59,394 nucleotides of DNA from an uncultured Bacteroidales bacterium (GTDB lineage Bacteria > Bacteroidota > Bacteroidia > Bacteroidales > P3). This document shows positions 6,432 through 15,219 of this stretch, in pieces. The stretch lies in NCBI GenBank assembly GCA_900315335.1, contig OMYR01000019.1, forward strand, positions 1 to 59,394, written 5' to 3'. The notes under the pieces were generated by a model. That model was given only the letters and a program-made list of their open reading frames with translations. It had not been told where the DNA came from and did not search any database. A program made the position numbers and the translations under genes. Numbering within the stretch: the first letter of the stretch is position 1; each line of letters opens with the position of its first letter.

Positions 6432-7940
6432 TTATCTCACATCATTTATCTGTAAAATCTCTTCAATAAATTTTCTATCGTTGGACAAACGAGGAATTTT
6501 ATGTTGGCCTCCAAGTTTGCTGCGTTCTTTCAACCAATTATAAAAAACTTTTTCTCTTCCTACCACAACCAAAGGGCGTTGCAAGACAAGGTTTTTATAA
6601 CGTTTGGCATCGTAATCCGAATTAACCGAACGCAAAGATTCATCGAATATTTCTACGAATTTTTCCATATCATCGGGCTGTTTTTCAAACTCAACAACCC
6701 ATTGGTGCATACGTTTTTGGTTTTCTTTGTCGAAATAAGGGGCTCCCGTATATTCTTTTATAGCGGCATTTGTTGCACGTGCGGCAAGGCTTAGGGCTTT
6801 GTCCGAGTTATTGACTATGATTTCTTCACCACAGGTGTTGATATAATTCTTTGTTCTGCCGGTGATTTTGAAACGATAAGGATATTTTTCGGTAAAGCAT
6901 ATCGTATCGCCAATCATATACCTCCAAAGACCTCCGTTGGTGCTGATAAGCATGGCGTAATTCTTACCCAATTCCACATCTGCCAAATTAATCGTTTTCG
7001 GATTAGGTTTGTCCAAATCTTCAAAGGCGATAAATTCGTAATATATGCCGTAATCCAAAAGAAGTAACATACTCGACCTATCAACTTGGTCTTGCAAACC
7101 AAAGAAACCCTCCGAAGCGTTGTATGTCTCCATATAATTGACGTTTTCGCCAAGCATCTGTTGATATTGCTTCATATAGGGACGAAAAGATACTCCACCG
7201 TGAAAATAAACTTCCAAATTCGGCCACACTTCACTAATACTCTTGCCCGTATATTCGGTTATGCCTTTCAAAAGCACCATCATCCAACTTGGAACTCCCG
7301 ACAATGATACAACGTTTTCAGTGCTTACGCTTGCAATCATTTTATTGAGTTTTGATTCCCATTCAGGCATAAGAGCTATTTCTTTTTTCGGAACTCTGAA
7401 CCATTCAGCCCAAAAAGGCAGGTTATCTATGATTATTGCCGATACATCGCCCAAGAACATATCGTTACCTTCTTGATTATCTTGTCTTGAACCTCCAAGA
7501 GCCAATGATGCTCCATTGAAAACATTACTATCCGGGTGATTGTTGCAATATATGGCAAGCATATCTTTTCCACCTTTGTAATGACATTCTTCCAACGATT
7601 CTTTGCTGACAGGTATGAACTTGCTTCGCGTTGAGGTAGTCCCGCTTGATTTTGAGAACCATTTTATATCGGTGTTCCAAAGCACGTTTTGTTCTCCTTT
7701 AAGTATTCGCTCAAAGAATGGCAACAAATCATCGTAAGTATTGACCGGAACTCTTTTTGCAAAGGCTTCTTCGTCCTTTATTGATTTATAATCGTAGAAA
7801 TTACCCCAGACGGTATCTTTTGCTTCGCTGATAAGATTTTTGAACACTCTGTGTTGAGTGTCTATCGGATTGCGCATAAAATTCTCTATCTGCGGAATCC
7901 TAAGAAGCATAATCTTGTTTACTAAACTGTTTAATGGCAT
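6432..7940 (-). CDS. GH3 auxin-responsive-promoter family adenylating enzyme
   Basis: The 502-residue protein resembles the GH3 family, acyl-acid amido synthetases of the ANL superfamily known from plants and present, with unknown substrates, in many Bacteroidota. The phosphate-binding loop is SKSSGTTSTRSKFIPV (about 93-108). Further matches are GASLALGGS (about 142-150), METYNASEGFFG (about 270-281, the adenine-binding region) and LWRYMIGDTICFT (about 337-349). No signal peptide is seen, so the protein is cytosolic. The name 'auxin' is historical and the bacterial role should be taken as unknown acyl-adenylate or amide formation. It lies in a minus-strand run tgt - LptF/G - GH3 - sufE - sufT. 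Confidence 0.85.
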   Translation of the reverse strand: MPLNSLVNKIMLLRIPQIENFMRNPIDTQHRVFKNLISEAKDTVWGNFYDYKSIKDEEAFAKRVPVNTYDDLLPFFERILKGEQNVLWNTDIKWFSKSSGTTSTRSKFIPVSKESLEECHYKGGKDMLAIYCNNHPDSNVFNGASLALGGSRQDNQEGNDMFLGDVSAIIIDNLPFWAEWFRVPKKEIALMPEWESKLNKMIASVSTENVVSLSGVPSWMMVLLKGITEYTGKSISEVWPNLEVYFHGGVSFRPYMKQYQQMLGENVNYMETYNASEGFFGLQDQVDRSSMLLLLDYGIYYEFIAFEDLDKPNPKTINLADVELGKNYAMLISTNGGLWRYMIGDTICFTEKYPYRFKITGRTKNYINTCGEEIIVNNSDKALSLAARATNAAIKEYTGAPYFDKENQKRMHQWVVEFEKQPDDMEKFVEIFDESLRSVNSDYDAKRYKNLVLQRPLVVVGREKVFYNWLKERSKLGGQHKIPRLSNDRKFIEEILQINDVR

Positions 7941-7994
7941 TTTTCTATATGTTTTTTATGTTTTTTCGTTACGTTGAAAATTTATGTTTTCTTG

Positions 7995-9095
7995 TTATTT
8001 CGGTGCTATCTTTAATAAATACACCGCTATTATGGCATACAACACAAGTGGTATGAGTGGAGCGAGCATCGGGCTTAGTGTTCCGTTGGTTGTAAAGGCG
8101 TTAAAGACTTTCATAAGCAGAATTAACGAAAACGCCAACCCTATTCCTATCGCAAGATTAAGCCCTGTTCCGCCTCTTGTCTTTTTACACGAAAGAGTTA
8201 CGCCTATTATGGTCAGTATTATGTATGCAAAAGGATTAAATAATCGTTGATATTTCTCTATATACAAGTCTCGCTCTTTTCCGGAGCCTTTCAGTCGTTC
8301 TTGCTTAATGGTTTCGTTCAGTTCATTGAAGTTAAGTTGATCAACTTTCAATATTTTGTTGAAATCATTAGGCATAACACCGCTAAGATTTAATATAGTA
8401 TCATTTCTAAACCACAAAGTCTCTTTGTCTTTATTGATTTTCCTTACATTGTAATTAAACAAACGCCAGTTTTTGGTCGTGGAGTCGAATGTAATTACGT
8501 CGGCATATATTTTTTCCACGATATCCGTACCTTTGAAAGTCTCTTTGGTAAACATATAGCCCTGCGAAGATTGGTTGTTATAGTGATGCACATAGACTTG
8601 TGTGGAGTCGGTGTTCTGGATATGTATATCCAAAAACTGATTGGTGAATTTGTTCCTGTAATATTGTTGTTCAAACTCGTAGATGTTGCGATTGACATGC
8701 GGTAAAAGGAAATTGGAAAGATAAAGTCCGAAGATGCCTATAACAATACTGCTCACAAGAAAAGGACGCAGCAATCTTTTGAACGATATACCCGCACACA
8801 AAATGGCGATAATCTCACTTCTTGCCGTCATTCGAGAGGTAACAAACACAACGGCGATAAAGAAAAACAGATGTCCGAACATATTTATGTAATGAGGTAT
8901 AACGTTAAGATAATAATCGAAAAGAATGGCTTTCATCGGTGCATTGTGCTGTGAGAAATCATCTAACTTGGTACTCAAATCAAATATGACGATAACAAAA
9001 CTAAGCAAGGATATTGCAACCAAGAACGCTGCAAAAACCTTTCGTACAATGTACCAATCAATGGTATTGAAAAAATGACTCTTTCCGCTGTGCAT
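7995..9095 (-). CDS. LptF/LptG-family permease (YjgP/YjgQ)
   Basis: The 366-residue inner-membrane protein belongs to the family that forms, with LptB, the ABC transporter extracting lipopolysaccharide. The N-terminal WYIVRKVFAAFLVAISLLSF (about 13-32) is the first helix. Two more helices follow around 60-80 and 100-120, then a periplasmic beta-jellyroll region (about 130-270), and three C-terminal helices including FAYIILTIIGVTLSCKKTRG (about 287-306). Whether it is LptF or LptG cannot be decided; Bacteroidota often encode more than one. It is downstream of tgt by 157 bases. Confidence 0.88.
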   Translation of the reverse strand: MHSGKSHFFNTIDWYIVRKVFAAFLVAISLLSFVIVIFDLSTKLDDFSQHNAPMKAILFDYYLNVIPHYINMFGHLFFFIAVVFVTSRMTARSEIIAILCAGISFKRLLRPFLVSSIVIGIFGLYLSNFLLPHVNRNIYEFEQQYYRNKFTNQFLDIHIQNTDSTQVYVHHYNNQSSQGYMFTKETFKGTDIVEKIYADVITFDSTTKNWRLFNYNVRKINKDKETLWFRNDTILNLSGVMPNDFNKILKVDQLNFNELNETIKQERLKGSGKERDLYIEKYQRLFNPFAYIILTIIGVTLSCKKTRGGTGLNLAIGIGLAFSLILLMKVFNAFTTNGTLSPMLAPLIPLVLYAIIAVYLLKIAPK

Positions 9096-9252
9096 AGTTT
9101 TGTTTATTTATCTTTTTTGTTCGTTATCTGCTTTTGAATTTTTTGTTTCTTGTTTTCGATAAATTTTTATGTGTTTTACTTTTCCGCTTTCCGTTTGTTG
9201 TTCTTTTATTGTCCTTTTGCTTTGATTTTTATTTGTTGATTTTTGCTTTGTT

Positions 9253-10380
9253 TTACAATTTGCGACTTATTTTGCCTATCACACTTTGTTTCCATTGTTT
9301 GAAATCGCCTTGGAGTATATGTTCTCTTGCATTTTTAATCAAATCCAAATAAAAGGCAAGGTTATGAATTGAGGCAATCTCCATAGCGAGCAATTCCTTT
9401 GCGACAAACAGATGACGAAGATATGCTTTTGTATAGAGTTTATCCACGCTTGCCGTTCCGTTTTTGTCAATAGGCGAGAAATCCGATGCCCACTTTTGGT
9501 TTCTCATATTCATAGTGCCTTCCCAAGTGAATAGCATTGCATTTCTTCCGTTGCGGGTTGGCATAACGCAGTCAAACATATCTATTCCACGTTCAATAGC
9601 CTCCAAGATATTCTCGGGAGTTCCTACACCCATAAGGTAACAAGGCTTGTCTTTGGGAAGAATATCCGTGCATAGGTCGATAATTCGGTACATATCTTCG
9701 GCAGGCTCTCCGACAGACAATCCGCCTATGGCATATCCTTCTGCATTGTATTTTATTACCTCGTTGCAACATTTTTTTCTCAAATCCTCATACACACTTC
9801 CCTGAACGATTGGGAAAAGCATTTGGTCGTAACCATAGAGTGGCATTGTGGAATTGAAACGATTAAAACACCTGTCAAGCCATTTCAAAGTCATATTCAG
9901 AGAATTGTTGGCATATTTGTAATCGCAAGGATAAGGCGTGCATTCATCAAAAGCCATAATGATGTCCGCACCTATCGTTCGCTGAATATCCATAACCTTT
10001 TCGGGAGTAAATTCATGCCTTGAACCGTCTATATGCGATTGAAATGTGCAGCCGTTTTCGGTTATCTTTCTAATCTTTCCCAACGAATAGACTTGAAAAC
10101 CGCCGCTATCTGTAAGCATAGGCTTGTTCCAAGCATTAAACTTCTGAATGCCGCCTGCTCGACGTATAATATCCAAACCCGGACGCAGATAAAGGTGATA
10201 AGTATTGCCGAGAATTATTTGTGCGTTTATCTCTTCGTTAAGTTCTTTGATTCCGATACCCTTAACGCTTCCCACAGTGCCGACAGGCATAAATATCGGA
10301 GTTTTTATTATTCCGTGTCCCGTTGTTATCTCGCCTGCTTTGGCTTTACAATCCTTACTTGTCGCCTCTAATTTGTACAT
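9253..10380 (-). CDS. tgt: tRNA-guanine transglycosylase (queuine tRNA-ribosyltransferase), zinc ligands absent
   Basis: This 375-residue enzyme exchanges guanine-34 of GUN-anticodon tRNAs for the queuosine precursor preQ1. The active site is intact: MLTDSGGFQVYSLG (about 88-101) holds the first catalytic Asp, IGGLSVGEP (about 212-220) is the substrate loop, and FDCVMPTRNGRNAM (about 267-280) holds the nucleophilic Asp. In well-studied bacterial TGTs the CxCxxC plus His zinc site follows. Here the equivalent segment DKNGTASVDKLYTKAYLRHL has no Cys at all, and only the downstream His of ASIHNLAFYL remains. The fold may be stabilised without zinc, and this may be normal for the lineage. ATG at 10380, with a TATCTTTG -7 box upstream at 10426-10433. 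Confidence 0.95.
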   Translation of the reverse strand: MYKLEATSKDCKAKAGEITTGHGIIKTPIFMPVGTVGSVKGIGIKELNEEINAQIILGNTYHLYLRPGLDIIRRAGGIQKFNAWNKPMLTDSGGFQVYSLGKIRKITENGCTFQSHIDGSRHEFTPEKVMDIQRTIGADIIMAFDECTPYPCDYKYANNSLNMTLKWLDRCFNRFNSTMPLYGYDQMLFPIVQGSVYEDLRKKCCNEVIKYNAEGYAIGGLSVGEPAEDMYRIIDLCTDILPKDKPCYLMGVGTPENILEAIERGIDMFDCVMPTRNGRNAMLFTWEGTMNMRNQKWASDFSPIDKNGTASVDKLYTKAYLRHLFVAKELLAMEIASIHNLAFYLDLIKNAREHILQGDFKQWKQSVIGKISRKL

Positions 10381-10425
10381 ATTTTTTGTTTTAATCTGCT
10401 TGTAGAAGTTTTAGTTTCAAGCGTG

Positions 10426-10433
10426 CAAAGATA
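10426..10433 (-). promoter_or_regulatory. Candidate -7 element of tgt promoter
   Basis: Reads TATCTTTG followed by C on the minus strand, 46 bases upstream of the tgt ATG. No good -33 TTTG is seen at the standard distance. Confidence 0.45.
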
Positions 10434-10571
10434 CTGTTTTTTTACGATATATTGTTTCATTTTTCCCTAATAAATTAAAGGACATTGTCAAAAGAATGAT
10501 TAGTCGGGTAATAACTGTCGTTAAATCACTCTTCTTGTTTATTTTTTTTAATGTTTTATTTTTTTTCTACC

Positions 10572-10655
10572 GATGTTAAACACTAATTTGCTGATGTTTA
10601 ATATTAATTTACTGATATTTAACACTGTTTTATCAGTATAAGTTATTGTTTTAAT
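10572..10655. repeat. 21-bp-period intergenic array (4 units)
   Basis: Units begin at 10572, 10593, 10614 and 10635. Cores are TGTTAAACACTA, TGTTTAATATTA, TATTTAACACTG and a degenerate TATAAGTTATTG, each followed by a linker such as ATTTGCT or TTTTATC. Confidence 0.8.
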
Positions 10656-10788
10656 GAATTGTATCGGCGTTTTTGAAAGAACGTTTTTTCGTGAATTTTT
10701 CAGTTAAAAGAAACTTTTGTTTCAAAAACCTGTTTTTTTGCTGTTTATACCCCTTGTTTTCTATCACTGAAATTTTAACATATCAGCG

Positions 10789-10826
10789 TTCAGTATATAT
10801 ATACTTATAAGTATATATATACTGAA
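10789..10826. repeat. Perfect 38-bp AT-rich palindrome
   Basis: Each arm is 19 bases (TTCAGTATATATATACTTA) and meets its exact reverse complement with no spacer. It could extrude as a cruciform or bind a dimeric protein. It is not followed by a T-run, so a simple terminator role is unlikely. Confidence 0.85.
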
Positions 10827-11008
10827 ACTCTGTTTTATGTTACTTTTTTCGGTTAGTTCTTTGATTATTAGTGATTTACAAACTTGGCAGTTTGGTCAGT
10901 TTAGGTCAGTAACACTAAACAAGGTTATTATTGTATTGAAAATTAATCTGATAGAGTGCTGCCAAAATAATTTATCTGTAAATGTGTCGGAGTTTGGGAA
11001 TAATTTTA

Positions 11009-11016
11009 TACTTTTG
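11009..11016 (+). promoter_or_regulatory. Candidate -7 element upstream of Nfn-like gene
   Basis: TACTTTTG followed by C, with a -33-like GTCG at 10986-10989 (19-base spacer). It would give an RNA leader of about 90 bases containing the hairpin at 11033-11073. Confidence 0.5.
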
Positions 11017-11032
11017 CAACCGATTTGACAAG

Positions 11033-11073
11033 CGGAGAGTTTATGAAAATAAAAAGATTAACTCTCCGTTTTT
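11033..11073 (+). terminator. Terminator-like hairpin in the leader of the Nfn-like gene
   Basis: CGGAGAGTT (11033-11041) pairs with AACTCTCCG (11060-11068) and TTTTT follows. It lies between the likely promoter and the ATG at 11116. It may therefore act as an attenuator, or end a short RNA started from 11009-11016. Confidence 0.55.
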
Positions 11074-11115
11074 GACTTAAAAGGAAAGAATAATAAGATA
11101 ATAAAATAAAAACTA

Positions 11116-13473
11116 ATGAACACAATCATCAGAAAAGAACAGTTGGCTGAAAACATCTTTTTGTTTGAAGTGGAAGCGCCATTGATAGCAAAGAGTACAA
11201 AAGCAGGCAACTTCGTGATAATAAGAATAGGCGACAAAGGAGAGAGAATGCCTTTGGCAATAGCAGATAGCGACAAGGAAAAAGGAACTATAACCCTTGT
11301 CGTTCAAAGAGTAGGGGTGACTTCTGCCAAACTATGCGAACACAAACAAGGAGATAAAATCACTGACGTTGTAGGACCATTGGGCAATGAGGTTAAAATA
11401 GAGAATTTCGGAACAGTTATGTGTGTCGGCAAGGGTATTGGCGTTGCAACTGTTTTGCCTATAATCAAAGCCTTGAAACAGGCAGGTAACAGAGTTTTGT
11501 CGGTAATCTCTGCCAAGAGCAAAGACCAACTGATATTGGAACAAATGGTTAAAAAATTTTCCGATGAAATGATAATAACGACTGAGGACGGCACACTTGG
11601 AAAACAAGGCGATGCAACCGTAGGTATGCAGACTTTTATCGCAAATGAAAAGATAGACAAGGCCTTTGCAATGGGTACGGTAGTGATGATGAGAGATTGT
11701 TGCGAATTAACCCAGAAGCATAATATACCTACCGATGTTGCATTGAATACCATTATGGTCGATGGTTTGGGAATGTGCGGTGCTTGTCGTATGTCGATAG
11801 ACGGAAAGACTAAATTTGTTTGTGTCGATGGACCATCGTTTGACGGACACAAAGTAGATTGGGACGATATGCTTAAACGTATGGATACTTTTTCACAAGA
11901 AGAAAAAGAAGCAATGAAACGTTATGAGCAGAAAACAGATATTAAGACCAATCAACCAAAAACTCAGACCAAGAAAGAGGATATAACAATGGACGTTACT
12001 CCGACGCAAGAGACTTTGGAGGAACTGACCAACCGTGATAGCGAATGGAGAAAAGAACTTCGTGCTTCTATGAAAAATCCGCAGAGAATTGCCATCGAAC
12101 GCACGGTTATGGACGAATTGGATGTGGATTATCGTATTCATACATTCGATGAGGAAGTAAATCTTGGCTTTACCAAAGAGCAGGCAATGCGTGAGGCAAG
12201 ACGTTGTTTGGATTGTCCTAATCCCGGTTGTGTTGAGGGGTGTCCTGTTCATATCAACATACCTTCGTTTATCAAGAACATAGAGCGTGGTCAGTTTTTG
12301 GCTGCCTCAAAAGTTTTGAAAAATACTTCGGTTTTGTCTGCCGTATGTGGTAGAGTTTGTCCGCAAGAAAAACAATGCGAATCCAAGTGTATTCATCACA
12401 AAATGAAATCCAAGCCGGTTTCTATCGGTAACTTGGAACGTTTTACGGCTGATTTTGTAAGACAGAGCGGACTTGCACCAAAACAGACCAAAGCACCAAG
12501 CAATGGTATTAAGGTTGCAGCCATAGGTTCGGGACCTGCCGGATTGTCTTTCGCAGGCGATATGGCTAAGAAAGGCTATGAGGTTTATGTCTTTGAGGCT
12601 TTGCACGAGATTGGTGGAGTTTTGAAATACGGTATTCCTGAATTTTGTTTGCCTAATTATGTTGTGGATTACGAGATAGAAAACTTAAAGGATTTGGGTG
12701 TTCATTTCGTAACGGATTGCGTTATTGGAAAGACGATAACAGTAAAAGATTTGGAAGAGCAAGGATTCAAAGGAATCTTTGTAGGTACGGGAGCCGGAGT
12801 GTCCAATTTTATGAACATACCGGGAGAGAATGCGTTGAATATAATGTCGTCCAACGAATATTTGACACGTGTTAATTTAATGGGTGCAGCAGACATTACG
12901 GCAGATACACCTATGAATCCGGCAAAACATGTCCTTGTTGTCGGAGGAGGTAATACGGCTATGGATTCTTGTCGTGCGGCTGTACGTTTTGGCTCAAAGG
13001 TTACGATAGTTTATCGTAGAAGCGAAGCCGAGATGCCTGCCCGTTTGGAAGAAGTACGCCACGCGAAAGAAGAGGGTGTGGAGTTTTTAACCTTGCACAA
13101 TCCTATTGAGTATAAGACTGACGAAAAGGGAGCGGTTAAACAAGCCGTTTTGCAGGTTATGGAACTTGGCGAACCGGATGCAAGTGGCAGAAGAAGACCT
13201 GTACCTGTTGAGGGCAAGACAATAACATTGGACGTTGATCAGGTTATAGTTGCAGTAGGAGTTTCTCAAAGCACGATAGCACCTAAATCCATAGAGGGAT
13301 TGGAGTTGGATAAATACAACTGCATTGTGGTAGATGACAAGATGAAATCTTCCAAACCGAATATCTATGCCGGTGGCGATATTGTCAGAGGAGGAGCTAC
13401 GGTTATACTTGCAATGGGCGACGGCAGAAGAGCCGCAGCCAATATGGATAATCAATTAAGCAATTGCAAATAA
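11116..13473 (+). CDS. Fused FAD/NAD-binding (PyrK/NfnA-like) and glutamate-synthase-like (GltD/NfnB-like) oxidoreductase
   Basis: This 785-residue protein joins two subunits that are separate in many bacteria. Residues 1 to about 225 resemble the ferredoxin-NADP reductase-like FAD/NAD-binding subunit of NfnA, SudB or dihydroorotate dehydrogenase B. This part ends with a 2Fe-2S site in DGLGMCGACRMS and FVCVDG. After a polar linker (about 270-300), the second half has the glutamate synthase small-chain pattern: 4Fe-4S cysteines in CLDCPNPGCVEGCPVH and CGRVCPQEKQCESKC, FAD-binding AIGSGPAGLSFAGDMA, and NAD(P)-binding VVGGGNTAMDSCR. NfnAB catalyses NADH-dependent ferredoxin:NADP+ reduction by electron bifurcation. 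That activity, or another NADPH/ferredoxin role, is inferred. No glutamate synthase large subunit or pyrD is nearby. Confidence 0.9.
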   Translation: MNTIIRKEQLAENIFLFEVEAPLIAKSTKAGNFVIIRIGDKGERMPLAIADSDKEKGTITLVVQRVGVTSAKLCEHKQGDKITDVVGPLGNEVKIENFGTVMCVGKGIGVATVLPIIKALKQAGNRVLSVISAKSKDQLILEQMVKKFSDEMIITTEDGTLGKQGDATVGMQTFIANEKIDKAFAMGTVVMMRDCCELTQKHNIPTDVALNTIMVDGLGMCGACRMSIDGKTKFVCVDGPSFDGHKVDWDDMLKRMDTFSQEEKEAMKRYEQKTDIKTNQPKTQTKKEDITMDVTPTQETLEELTNRDSEWRKELRASMKNPQRIAIERTVMDELDVDYRIHTFDEEVNLGFTKEQAMREARRCLDCPNPGCVEGCPVHINIPSFIKNIERGQFLAASKVLKNTSVLSAVCGRVCPQEKQCESKCIHHKMKSKPVSIGNLERFTADFVRQSGLAPKQTKAPSNGIKVAAIGSGPAGLSFAGDMAKKGYEVYVFEALHEIGGVLKYGIPEFCLPNYVVDYEIENLKDLGVHFVTDCVIGKTITVKDLEEQGFKGIFVGTGAGVSNFMNIPGENALNIMSSNEYLTRVNLMGAADITADTPMNPAKHVLVVGGGNTAMDSCRAAVRFGSKVTIVYRRSEAEMPARLEEVRHAKEEGVEFLTLHNPIEYKTDEKGAVKQAVLQVMELGEPDASGRRRPVPVEGKTITLDVDQVIVAVGVSQSTIAPKSIEGLELDKYNCIVVDDKMKSSKPNIYAGGDIVRGGATVILAMGDGRRAAANMDNQLSNCK

Positions 13474-13539
13474 ACAACAAGAAATAATTAAATACTTGTT
13501 TTGCTGCCAAATTTTAAGCGTAATTTTGCAATAAAACAC

Positions 13540-13579
13540 AAAGGCGTTGCACCAATCAAAAGTGCAACGCCTTTTTATT
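13540..13579 (+). terminator. Rho-independent terminator after Nfn-like gene
   Basis: AAAGGCGTTGCAC and GTGCAACGCCTTT form a 13-bp stem with a 9-base loop, followed by TTTTATTG. Confidence 0.92.
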
Positions 13580-13621
13580 GTTTTAATAGAAAATATTCTT
13601 CATTATCTCAGAAAAAAATAG

Positions 13622-13629
13622 TAACTTTG
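13622..13629 (+). promoter_or_regulatory. -7 element of aminopeptidase promoter
   Basis: TAACTTTG followed by C, 49 bases before the ATG at 13678. The -33 region (TTCA at 13599-13602, 19-base spacing) is weak. Confidence 0.55.
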
Positions 13630-13677
13630 CATTCCATAAGTCTAATAGCGAAAAACGATTAAAAACATATAAAAGTT

Positions 13678-15123
13678 ATGATAAACATAGATAAATACAC
13701 GGCAGTTAAGAAAGATGTTTCGTTGCTGGTAGTTTGTAACCAAGATAATCTACAAAAATCTTTGTTGTCTTGTTTCGATGAAAAGACAGCATCTTACGTG
13801 ATTGAGGAAAATAGAAAAAATTCCGCAGACTTTGTTTTTTTTAACAATTTGGGTTGCTATGGTATAGTTGCTATTGTTCAGGAAAAAGAACAGCGTTATG
13901 CAACCAATGAGATGTATAGACGTTTGGGCGGTAGAATTCTTGATTTTTGCGATAAACATTATATCAAAGATTTGCAGATATCAAGTTCTTGCGACAAAGA
14001 TAACTTGCTTGCTTTCGTTGAAGGAATGCTGTTAAATTCGTATATATTCGATATTTACAAGACAGACCCAAAGAGATTGATTCACCCATTTGATAATTTG
14101 CATATAGTCAAGGACGATATTGATATAAAAGACGTTAATTCGCTAAAAAATATCTGTGAAGCGACAGAGAAAGCAAGAAATTTGGTCAATGAACCTGTTA
14201 TGGTAATCAATGCCGAAACTCTTGCGAGTGAGTTCTCTAAAATGGCACAAGAAGCAGGCATAGACATAGAGATATGGGATAAAGCCAAGATTGAAAAAGA
14301 GAAAATGGGCGGTATTCTTGCCGTTAATCGCGGCAGTGTCGATGCTCCAACATTTACAATAATGACTTACAAACCGCAAGATGCCGTAAATTCGCAGCCT
14401 ATTGTTCTTGTCGGTAAAGGTATAACCTACGATACGGGAGGATTGAATATCAAGACTGGCGATTTTATGAACGATATGAAAAGTGATATGGCTGGTGCGG
14501 CTACAATGGCGAGTGCTTTGTATGCAATTGCGTTGGAAAAAAAGCCTTTGTGGGTTGTCGGCTTGTTTCCTGCAACGGACAACAGACCAAATCACAATGC
14601 CTATTGCAGTGGAGATATAATCAATATGTATGATGGCACAAACGTTGAGGTGGTTAATACCGATGCTGAGGGGCGAATGATTTTGGCAGATGCTCTTGCA
14701 TACGCAAAGAAACTTAATCCTATGGTTGTGGTGGATATGGCTACTTTGACAGGTGCGGCTTCTCGTTCGATAGGTCCTATGGGTATTGTAGGTATGCAAC
14801 AAAAGGCTGAAACGTATATGCAGACTATGATTCAAAGCGGTAACAATGTTTATGAGCGTGTTGTAGAATTTCCTTTCTGGGAAGAATACGACAAATTGAT
14901 TGCTTCTGATATTGCCGATATTAAAAATTCCGGCGAAATATATGCCGGAATGATTACGGCAGGCAAGTTCTTGGCTTATTTTACATCATATCCTTACATT
15001 CATTTGGATATTGCCGGTGTTGCGATGAATGACAAAAAAGAAGAGTATCGCGGTAAAGGAGCAACGGCGTATGGAATGAGATTGATTGTTGAGTTCTTGA
15101 AGAGTTTTTGCAATCAAAAATAA
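13678..15123 (+). CDS. M17 leucyl aminopeptidase
   Basis: The 481-residue cytosolic metallo-aminopeptidase has the family C-terminal catalytic domain. GKGITYDTGGLNIK (about 247-260) carries the metal- and bicarbonate-site residues, MKSDMAGAATM (about 267-277) carries a metal-binding Asp, and the signature NTDAEGRMILAD (about 328-339) holds further metal-binding Asp/Glu and the catalytic Arg. The N-terminal domain (1-150) is divergent, as is usual in M17. It probably trims N-terminal residues from peptides during protein turnover. It sits alone between a terminator and pdxA and has its own promoter. Confidence 0.93.
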   Translation: MINIDKYTAVKKDVSLLVVCNQDNLQKSLLSCFDEKTASYVIEENRKNSADFVFFNNLGCYGIVAIVQEKEQRYATNEMYRRLGGRILDFCDKHYIKDLQISSSCDKDNLLAFVEGMLLNSYIFDIYKTDPKRLIHPFDNLHIVKDDIDIKDVNSLKNICEATEKARNLVNEPVMVINAETLASEFSKMAQEAGIDIEIWDKAKIEKEKMGGILAVNRGSVDAPTFTIMTYKPQDAVNSQPIVLVGKGITYDTGGLNIKTGDFMNDMKSDMAGAATMASALYAIALEKKPLWVVGLFPATDNRPNHNAYCSGDIINMYDGTNVEVVNTDAEGRMILADALAYAKKLNPMVVVDMATLTGAASRSIGPMGIVGMQQKAETYMQTMIQSGNNVYERVVEFPFWEEYDKLIASDIADIKNSGEIYAGMITAGKFLAYFTSYPYIHLDIAGVAMNDKKEEYRGKGATAYGMRLIVEFLKSFCNQK

Positions 15124-15219
15124 ATAACAGATAGTCTTAATCGTAAGATATAAATTAAGGAAAATTGCGATTTTAGTGAATTGCAAAAAGAAGTGAATAA
15201 TATAAAAAACATAACGATA

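Larger units (their letters stand above)
10381..11115. other. Long intergenic region between divergent tgt and Nfn-like gene
   Basis: There is no supported gene in 735 bases. In order it contains the tgt promoter (10426-10433, minus), a 21-base array (10572-10655), a perfect 38-bp palindrome (10789-10826), a plus-strand -7 box (11009-11016) and a hairpin with T-run (11033-11073). An open frame at 10837-11028 has no ribosome binding site or recognisable protein features. A small RNA in 10656-11073 is possible but unproven. Confidence 0.6.

Noticed and set aside
10837-11028. 63-residue ORF in the tgt/Nfn-like intergenic region
   Set aside because: No ribosome binding site, no recognisable composition; it overlaps the region of promoter-like sequence.
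11304-11852. 182-residue antisense ORF inside the Nfn-like gene
   Set aside because: It lies opposite clear, conserved coding sequence and is a shadow frame.
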